DNA of 21,319 nt, taken from AM-2324 sp042091035. Lineage in GTDB: Bacteria > Bacteroidota > Bacteroidia > Chitinophagales > Saprospiraceae. How positions within the stretch are numbered: position 1 is the first letter of the stretch; each line of letters opens with the position of its first letter. Below are positions 16,149 to 21,319 of the stretch, one piece after another. The position numbers and the translations under genes are program-made. The DNA is taken from NCBI GenBank assembly GCA_042091035.1, contig JBELIG010000033.1, positions 1 to 21,319 of the forward strand, written 5' to 3'. Under the pieces are notes generated by a model, which was not told the origin of the DNA, ran no database searches, and saw only the letters and a list, made by a program, of their open reading frames with translations.

Positions 16149-17180
16149 CTACTTTCCTTTTGCCAAAATCTTCGAGATTCTTTTATTCGTAAGTTCTGAT
16201 AAATGCCAGTTGTGTAACTTATCATCTGTGGTACTATAAAAAGCAATAATCACAGCATCAATATCCTCATAATACTTAGCGAAACTTTGATAACCAGGAA
16301 CCCAACCACCATGTTCATATTCATATATTGAACTATAGACTTCCTGTTCTCCAGGGCCAAAAACAGTCCCATCATTCAGTGCTCTAATAAAGAACCCCAA
16401 ATCTTCAGCTGTAGCCATCATTCCATGCTCATCAGCCTTAAGGTCATGAGGATATCCCTTATGATAACCACTCATAACAAGATCCATATCAACCTTTTTT
16501 ATTGAGCTGAATGTGTTATCGAGGCTTAAAGGATCTAAGATTTGCTCCTGGATGAATTGAAAGTTATTATAACCCAATGTATTATCCATAATCCTATTGA
16601 TCAGCAAATAATTCGTATTACAATATTCATAACTTTCACCGGGTTTGAAGTTTGCAGGTTTATCAAGAATCAAAGCAAGGTTCTCTTCAAAAGAAGCTGC
16701 TGGTTTGGCCCAAAAATCAGGTGTGTCCGTAAAATTTGGTATTCCACTCTTGTGTTGAATCATATCCCTCAATGTAATCTCCTCTGCATATTCAATATGA
16801 CCTATTAGATCCGGCAAATACGTACCTAAGGATTGATCTAAAGACAGGCGCCCCGCGACCACCAATTTTGTAACCGCAACGATATCATACAACTTACTAA
16901 TACTTGCTATCTTGAATAATGCATCGGTCTTAGCCGATACCTTTAAATCTCGATTGTGCCAACCTGAAGCATAAAATTTTTGATCCTGACCTGGCATATC
17001 TGTATATACGACCACTCCATCAAAACCTTGATCAACAGCAACATCCAATTGTTCCTGTACACTGTTTTTCATAGGAGTCAGCCAAGCCTTTACAAAAGAC
17101 CAAGGAACAAAATATAGAGAAAACAGTGAACCAGAAATCAAGAGGACTCTAAAAATTTGCTTGAGCTTATTTTTATTCAT
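16149..17180 (-). CDS. membrane-anchored or exported serine hydrolase (class C beta-lactamase fold)
   Basis: 343 residues. The N-terminus has one hydrophobic segment (about 9-30, IFRVLLISGSLFSLYFVPW) with no obvious cleavage site, so it is probably an inner-membrane anchor with a periplasmic catalytic domain. The motifs are SISK (93-96), YCN in place of YxN (186-188) and HGG (290-292), all at normal spacing for a class C beta-lactamase-like hydrolase. FKIAS before the nucleophile and MIQHKSGIPNF are also typical. The protein is shorter than the 475-residue hydrolase and lacks its N-terminal domain. It is the first gene of the minus-strand run, and the 355-bp non-coding stretch upstream should hold the promoter. 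Confidence 0.9.
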   Translation of the reverse strand: MNKNKLKQIFRVLLISGSLFSLYFVPWSFVKAWLTPMKNSVQEQLDVAVDQGFDGVVVYTDMPGQDQKFYASGWHNRDLKVSAKTDALFKIASISKLYDIVAVTKLVVAGRLSLDQSLGTYLPDLIGHIEYAEEITLRDMIQHKSGIPNFTDTPDFWAKPAASFEENLALILDKPANFKPGESYEYCNTNYLLINRIMDNTLGYNNFQFIQEQILDPLSLDNTFSSIKKVDMDLVMSGYHKGYPHDLKADEHGMMATAEDLGFFIRALNDGTVFGPGEQEVYSSIYEYEHGGWVPGYQSFAKYYEDIDAVIIAFYSTTDDKLHNWHLSELTNKRISKILAKGK

Positions 17181-17475
17181 ATTATGGTTTTAGAAGTCTA
17201 AATTTAAAATTTAAAATCCGTTCTGGATAGATAATCAGTCTAATGAATAAAATTAATTGACTAACACAGGCTTTACTTTATCAATCATATACTAAATCAA
17301 CTTTCAGCGTGTTAATTGACATAGTTTCGAAATTAAATCCTAGTCTATTTAAACATACTAAACAGTATTTATTTAGGTAATAAATCAACCTTAATTTCAT
17401 AAAAACTATACACTGAAACGTCTTGACCTAAAATTCAGCATCTGGTATTCCTATCACCTAAGTAGTCCATAAAAA
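17181..17475. other. non-coding stretch upstream of the hydrolase gene run
   Basis: AT-rich, with no open frame or recognisable remnant. It should carry the promoter for the minus-strand genes that start at 17180, but no clear TAnnTTTG element was found. The terminator of the FG-GAP gene lies at its right end. Confidence 0.6.
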
Positions 17476-17510
17476 CAAAAATGGCTACCCAAATTAGGCA
17501 GCCATTTTTG
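17476..17510 (-). terminator. hairpin terminator after the FG-GAP gene
   Basis: An 11-bp perfect stem (17476-17486 with 17500-17510) closes a 13-nt loop. On the minus strand it is followed by T-rich sequence. It lies 25 bp past the stop of the gene at 17536-19086 and separates it from the hydrolase run. Confidence 0.85.
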
Positions 17511-17535
17511 TTATCTCAATTTCTTCAATCGGAGC

Positions 17536-19086
17536 TTACTCGACAACGATCATCTTTTTAGTCCTTATTAGCTTATCTGATTCCAAAGTGTAGAAATATA
17601 AACCTGGAGTATTGAGTCCATCTACAAGTACTTCATTATACCCTTCGTTAAATTCATTTTCACTAAGCCATACGATTCTTCCACTTGAGTCCGTAATAGA
17701 TATTTTTGCTAAACTAGCTCTATTCAATTCAAAGCTGATTACTGTTTCACCACTAAATGGATTAGGGCTGTTTTGATACAATTTATCACCATTACTTTGC
17801 AGATCAATAGTTGAGGTAGAAGTATTTAAAGTAGAGTAATAAACGACTCCTTCAGTAAGTTGGTTATAAGCATATGCACTAATTGTCACCTCACTATCTA
17901 CTAAACAAACAGCGTTTCCAAAGTAACTTCCATGCGTTGAATACGGTTCCTCGAATGATTGACTATATACCCATTCACCATCCTCATTATTTTTGAATAA
18001 ATATGCGGAACCCGTATTTAAATCAAGTTCATTATCATCAGTGGGCGCACCAATTAGAATTCTATCCGAATCAGCTGCTATAGAAGCACCGAAGGTATCA
18101 CCTTGGTCACCATTAGGTGCAAGCAAAATTTCTTTTTGTACCCAAGACTCATTGGCATCTCTTTCAAAGATAAATGCTAGTCCTGTTCCTACTTCGTTAC
18201 CCTGCTCAAAGGGTGCACCAATGATCATAAGGTCATTATGAACGTGAACTGCTATACCTGTCGATTGAGTAAGAGGAGTCGTACCATTTGAAAATTCCAG
18301 TTCTACTGCAGTCCCCCATTCACCAAGACTATCTCGCTCATATACAAATGCACCACCATAGTTATTTTGACCACTTGCGCCTACTACTAAGACATCTTCA
18401 TATAGATCAAGTGCATCTCCAAATCGTGAACTTTGGTGAAGGCTTGCTGGTTCTAACTTTCTATCTAACTCCCAAGAATCGTCAACCGATCTCTTATAGA
18501 GATAAGCACTACCTCTACTGTCATTATCGATGAAAGCCCCTAAGACTAAATAATCTCCATAGATACTTGCAGAATGTCCTAACTGGTCGTAAGTATAACC
18601 ATCAAAAGCAAGTAGTTTTTGTTCATCACCCCAAATTCCATCTGCACCTTTCTTATACACATAACCCGCTCCAGAATAGGCGCCAAAATGGGCATCCCAC
18701 CTTGCTCCTACTATTAGATAATCTCCGTGTACACCTACTGAATAACCAAAAAACTTTTGGTTTGTAAGATCAGATGGAACAATTCTTTGTTCATTTATCC
18801 AATCTCCATTAGCAGCTTTTTCGTAAACATAAACTGCCCCTGAATTTATGCCATCTGTCACAGCAAGAGGTGCAGAAACCACACGGTGCTCTTCTGATAT
18901 ATCCACGTCGAAGCCATAGAGTTCTCCTACCGCTGTATCGAAGCCTGAAATACTCTTCCAAACAAAACTTTGAGCGAAAGTCGAACTAGCACCAAAAACT
19001 AGAATTAAAGAGCATAATATGTATGAAGGAAACGATGAACTAAAGATTGCGCTATGCGAAGCTTTAAAAATTAAACTTGTTTTCAT
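17536..19086 (-). CDS. T9SS type A secreted FG-GAP repeat beta-propeller protein
   Basis: 516 residues with a long signal peptide (hydrophobic core PSYILCSLILVFGASSTFA, cut before QSFVWKS). About seven FG-GAP-like repeats fill residues 45-420, each with a pattern such as FGYSVGVHGDYLIVGAR and GAGYVYKKGADGIWGDEQKL. Similar repeats are LGHSASIYGDYLVLGA, FGDALDLYEDVLVVGA and FGASIAADSDRILIGA. This is the integrin-alpha type seven-bladed propeller fold. The C-terminus is a type A sorting domain (LYQNSPNPFSGETVISFEL ... KKMIVVE). A surface binding role is inferred from the fold; no enzyme motif is seen. It is probably a single gene unit, as it has its own terminator and 218 bp separate it from the response regulator upstream. 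Confidence 0.92.
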   Translation of the reverse strand: MKTSLIFKASHSAIFSSSFPSYILCSLILVFGASSTFAQSFVWKSISGFDTAVGELYGFDVDISEEHRVVSAPLAVTDGINSGAVYVYEKAANGDWINEQRIVPSDLTNQKFFGYSVGVHGDYLIVGARWDAHFGAYSGAGYVYKKGADGIWGDEQKLLAFDGYTYDQLGHSASIYGDYLVLGAFIDNDSRGSAYLYKRSVDDSWELDRKLEPASLHQSSRFGDALDLYEDVLVVGASGQNNYGGAFVYERDSLGEWGTAVELEFSNGTTPLTQSTGIAVHVHNDLMIIGAPFEQGNEVGTGLAFIFERDANESWVQKEILLAPNGDQGDTFGASIAADSDRILIGAPTDDNELDLNTGSAYLFKNNEDGEWVYSQSFEEPYSTHGSYFGNAVCLVDSEVTISAYAYNQLTEGVVYYSTLNTSTSTIDLQSNGDKLYQNSPNPFSGETVISFELNRASLAKISITDSSGRIVWLSENEFNEGYNEVLVDGLNTPGLYFYTLESDKLIRTKKMIVVE

Positions 19087-19304
19087 AATAATAACTTTTT
19101 GGAATTATCTTTTTATAAATCAATCATTATTATATTAAATCTAATTTTTATATATTGAAAGTTTAACTATGTTTTTTGTTCTAAAAAGCATCAAAGCTGT
19201 TCTGAACGGTAAAACCGACCTCCACTATTTTTTCTATTTTATCAACTATCAATATTTTTATTATTACAGCGGTTTTATCTTCAGATTACCGCCCAGACAG
19301 AACA

Positions 19305-20024
19305 TTACTGATAATTTTGAAACGCTGACTTTATAGCACTATATCGATTCCTACTAATAGGAATTAACTGATCTTCAACTTTTACACCGTTTTTAGATAC
19401 TTGATCAGAATATTTTAGGTTAACTGCAAATGAGCGATGTGTTTGAACAAAATCTTCTACTGGCAAATGCCCCATTAGTTCCTTCATACTCAAGCGAAAC
19501 ATCTTTGCCTTTTCGTCACCATCTATGTATAGATAGGAGTAGATATGTTTGGTCTCTATAAATTTTATTCTGTTCAATATTATTCGATGAATAATTCCGT
19601 TATCTTTTAGATATGTGGTACTTTCTCTTTTTATAATAGGTTCTTGTTTTATCATATTTAAACAAGAAAAATCAAGCATAGTCATTAAGGTATCAAATCT
19701 TACAGGTTTGGGAATATATCCACTTGGCCTCAAGTATTTGACCTGCTCAATAGTACACTTATCTATTCTTTCAGCAACCAATATTAGTATAGCATTAGGA
19801 TTTAAAGACCTTAACTGGGTTGCAAAAGCAACCGCTAGAGCTCCACGCTTTGAGCAAATATTTAATAGCATAATATCCGGCACTTTTTGTTTTAAAAATT
19901 GCATTCCACATTCGTAATTTCGAATCTGATAGATATCGTTATAACCTATTTGTAATAGATAACTTTCAATTCGATTTGCGATCAAAAGATCATCTTCAAA
20001 AACAAGAATACTTTTGTTTTTCAT
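19305..20024 (-). CDS. LytTR-type response regulator with degenerate receiver domain
   Basis: 239 residues. The receiver (about 4-120) has the acidic pair at Asp11-Asp12 and the conserved lysine at 106 (YIPKP). The expected phospho-acceptor aspartate is Asn55 (IMLLNICSKR, where functional receivers have LLDI), and the usual Thr/Ser switch is Val83 (ILVAER). The LytTR DNA-binding domain occupies about 135-235 (IKFIETKHIYSYLYIDGD, FVQTHRSFAVNLKY, LIPISRNRYSAI) and looks intact. LytTR regulators bind direct repeats upstream of target promoters. No histidine kinase gene is adjacent, so it is an orphan that probably works without phosphorylation. Start is at ATG 20024 (MKNKSILVFEDD). Its targets are unknown; the flanking T9SS genes are candidates only by position. 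Confidence 0.9.
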   Translation of the reverse strand: MKNKSILVFEDDLLIANRIESYLLQIGYNDIYQIRNYECGMQFLKQKVPDIMLLNICSKRGALAVAFATQLRSLNPNAILILVAERIDKCTIEQVKYLRPSGYIPKPVRFDTLMTMLDFSCLNMIKQEPIIKRESTTYLKDNGIIHRIILNRIKFIETKHIYSYLYIDGDEKAKMFRLSMKELMGHLPVEDFVQTHRSFAVNLKYSDQVSKNGVKVEDQLIPISRNRYSAIKSAFQNYQ

Positions 20025-20232
20025 TTTAATGAGATTTGATTGATCGGGGAAAGTTTATTTAATTGGATTTGCGTACTGCAAATCGACAAGCATGGCAGTG
20101 TATTTTAAATACCATAAAGTAAATCTGGTTGCCTTTATGATTCGGAAACATTAAAGGGAGCATCTTTCGAAATGAAAGGGCTGATATTAGATTTTGAGAA
20201 AAATTCTAAGCCAAAGTTTTAAGAAACCAGGA

Positions 20233-20268
20233 AAAATGAAGGAACCTAGGGGGGAAGGTTCCTCCTTC
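20233..20268 (-). terminator. possible minus-strand terminator or attenuator hairpin
   Basis: On the minus strand, GGAACCT (20262-20256) pairs with AGGTTCC (20247-20241) across an 8-nt loop. Outer GAA/TTC pairing is offset by a 3-nt bulge. The hairpin is followed by ATTTTTCC. It lies about 400 bp beyond the stop of the type B sorting-domain gene and 210 bp before the response regulator start. It could end a transcript from 20670 or from the -7-like motif at 20325. Confidence 0.5.
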
Positions 20269-20317
20269 AATATTTCATTCAGATAAGACTTGAGTTTAAT
20301 TAAAATTACTTTTAATG

Positions 20318-20325
20318 CAAAAGTA
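20318..20325 (-). promoter_or_regulatory. possible -7 promoter element upstream of the response regulator
   Basis: TACTTTTG followed by CA on the minus strand matches the Bacteroidota -7 consensus TAnnTTTG, and the extension TTTGCA is common in known promoters of the phylum. No TTTG -33 box is present at the expected spacing. Transcription would head toward the response regulator gene with a leader of nearly 290 nt that contains the hairpin at 20238-20268. Confidence 0.35.
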
Positions 20326-20669
20326 GCTCTTACTGATTTTGGGTTTAGGTAGTCATAAACTATTCAGTTTTTTGGAAAAAACACACAATCATATTAAAAA
20401 TTAATCATATGTTTATATATAAATTATATTAGCTTAATGTATCAAAATAGTAGGTGATTAATCTCGTCAATATTGTGGCAAAATCCGTCAAAATCGATTA
20501 ATAAGACTGCATTTACTTCAAATACTGAACAAATCAATCCGAATTTTTGGAGTATTGAATAACTCCATCTAAAATACATTTTACTGCATATTCATTTAAT
20601 TAATGACTCTGCTAGCCACTAAATCTATATTTTCTTAAAAGTCTTCAGACTCCTACACCTAGTTAATTA

Positions 20670-21319
20670 TTACCTTACTAAAGTCACATTTCCTGAAAAG
20701 ACTTTTTGCACTCCATTCACAAATTCCACCTCAACCATATACAGATAAACCCCCATTTCAACTTCTTGATCACCAATGCGACCATTCCATCCAGATACTC
20801 CGTTCTGGAATGCTTGGTTTTTGACTTGATAAAGAAGACTACCCCAACGATCAAAGATGGAAAACTCATTTACTTGGATTGCTAATTCTAGATTAGTATA
20901 AACCTGAAAGACATCATTTATACCATCATTATTCGGAGAAAATACATTTGGAATAAATAAATCAAATTCATTGATACAGGTCAAATTGAAATTCAAATCT
21001 GTGGGTTCTAAACACTCTCCGCAGTCATCAATCACCGCTGTTCCATTTACTACACCCAAACAATCCGTACACGAAGCGTTGAATGAAGGATCCGTAGGTT
21101 CTAAACAATCTCCACAGTCATCAATCATCGCTGTTCCATTTACTTCACCCAAACAATCGGTGCATGAAGCATTAAACATAGGATCTGTTGGTTCTAAACA
21201 CTCCCCGCAGTCATCCAATACTGCTGTTCCATTTACTACACCCAAACAATCGGTGCATGAAGCGTTAAACAAAGGATCTGCAGGTTCCAAACATTCTCCA
21301 CAGTCATCAATCACCGCTG
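20670..21319 (-). CDS. T9SS type B sorting-domain protein with Cys-rich tandem repeats, partial (5' end off the right edge)
   Basis: The frame is open to the window edge, so only the C-terminal 215 or so residues are visible. The last 100 form a gliding-motility-associated (type B) T9SS sorting domain: LFIPNVFSPNNDGINDVF, then FSIFDRWGSLLYQ, SGWNG and GVYLYMVEVEF, ending SGNVTLVR. Before it lie three full 31-residue repeats and part of a fourth, with the pattern DDCGECLEPTDP and FNASCTDCLG joined by VNGTAVI. Each has two CxxC pairs, presumably disulfide-forming outside the cell. The repeat resembles Cys-rich Asp/Gly repeats found in long surface proteins of marine Bacteroidota. The full protein is probably much longer. 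Surface display and a stalk-like role are inferred. Confidence 0.9.
   Translation of the reverse strand, partial: AVIDDCGECLEPADPLFNASCTDCLGVVNGTAVLDDCGECLEPTDPMFNASCTDCLGEVNGTAMIDDCGDCLEPTDPSFNASCTDCLGVVNGTAVIDDCGECLEPTDLNFNLTCINEFDLFIPNVFSPNNDGINDVFQVYTNLELAIQVNEFSIFDRWGSLLYQVKNQAFQNGVSGWNGRIGDQEVEMGVYLYMVEVEFVNGVQKVFSGNVTLVR
21004..21319 (-). repeat. 93-bp tandem repeat coding for a 31-residue Cys-rich unit
   Basis: The block GGTTC(T/C)A recurs at 21004, 21097, 21190 and 21283, exactly 93 bp apart. The units are highly similar at the DNA level, with scattered mostly silent differences. The array continues past the window edge. A degenerate half-unit (TDLNFNLTC) at about 20976-21003 marks its end before the sorting domain. 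Confidence 0.95.

Larger units (their letters stand above)
20025..20669. other. 645-bp non-coding stretch with possible promoter and hairpin
   Basis: AT-rich, with no convincing gene on either strand. The two elements with some support are a -7-like motif at 20318-20325 and a hairpin at 20238-20268, both read on the minus strand. The remainder (20326-20669) shows nothing I can name. A 16-codon open frame at 20172-20222 is too short to support. Confidence 0.6.

Noticed and set aside
19208..19279. Inverted repeat GGTAAAACCG / CGGTTTTATC after the response regulator gene
   Set aside because: There is one mismatch and a 52-nt spacer, with no T-run after it on the transcribed strand. It could be a chance match in AT-rich DNA, so I do not call it a terminator or an operator.
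20172..20222. Sixteen-codon open frame MKGLILDFEKNSKPKF with a GGGAG upstream
   Set aside because: Too short to distinguish from chance, and Shine-Dalgarno-like sites carry little weight in this phylum.
20989..21319. Tandem repeat considered as a CRISPR array
   Set aside because: The whole 93-bp unit is repeated with no variable spacer and is in frame within a coding sequence.

Overview
The window comes from a member of the phylum Bacteroidota. The DNA is AT-rich. Six of the encoded proteins end in type IX secretion system (T9SS) sorting domains, five of type A with a YPNP or SPNP motif and one of type B. The architectures (LamG, Asp-box propeller plus PKD, CotH, FG-GAP, Cys-rich tandem repeats) are those of surface-rich, gliding-type marine or freshwater Bacteroidota, perhaps Saprospiria-like, but the genus cannot be fixed from the sequence. 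The scaffold contains two runs of exactly 100 N (4973-5072 and 7996-8095), so order and orientation across them depend on the scaffolding.

Left part (1-12 kb). A truncated Kazal-type lipoprotein gene lies at the left edge. An unnamed secreted protein (396-1289) follows, then a set of large T9SS cargo genes: a 5'-truncated Asp-box/PKD/LamG protein, a 5'-truncated Fn3/right-handed beta-helix protein, a LamG protein and a CotH-family protein. Strong hairpin terminators separate them. Two decayed genes lie between them and are not visible as long reading frames. One is a minus-strand remnant of a CotH paralogue (8103-8292). The other is a plus-strand remnant of a paralogue of the 396-1289 gene (9981-10150). 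They show that this surface-protein region has been duplicated and eroded.

Middle part (11.9-17.2 kb). Six genes run in the same direction on the minus strand with short gaps: serine hydrolase, SDR oxidoreductase, multi-spanning membrane protein, second serine hydrolase, small DoxX-like membrane protein and DUF2071/YqjF protein. They are probably co-transcribed from upstream of 17180. The gene set does not match a pathway I recognise.

Right part (17.5-21.3 kb). An FG-GAP repeat T9SS protein is followed by an orphan LytTR response regulator whose receiver domain lacks the phospho-accepting aspartate. A 645-bp non-coding stretch follows, with a possible promoter and hairpin. The 3' end of a T9SS type B protein with a 93-bp (31-residue) Cys-rich tandem repeat runs off the right edge.

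No tRNA, rRNA, CRISPR array, transposase or phage gene was seen. The most interesting observations are the two gene remnants and the shared family they define, the degenerate receiver, and the uncharacterised two-hydrolase gene cluster. None amounts to a clearly new defence or metabolic system.
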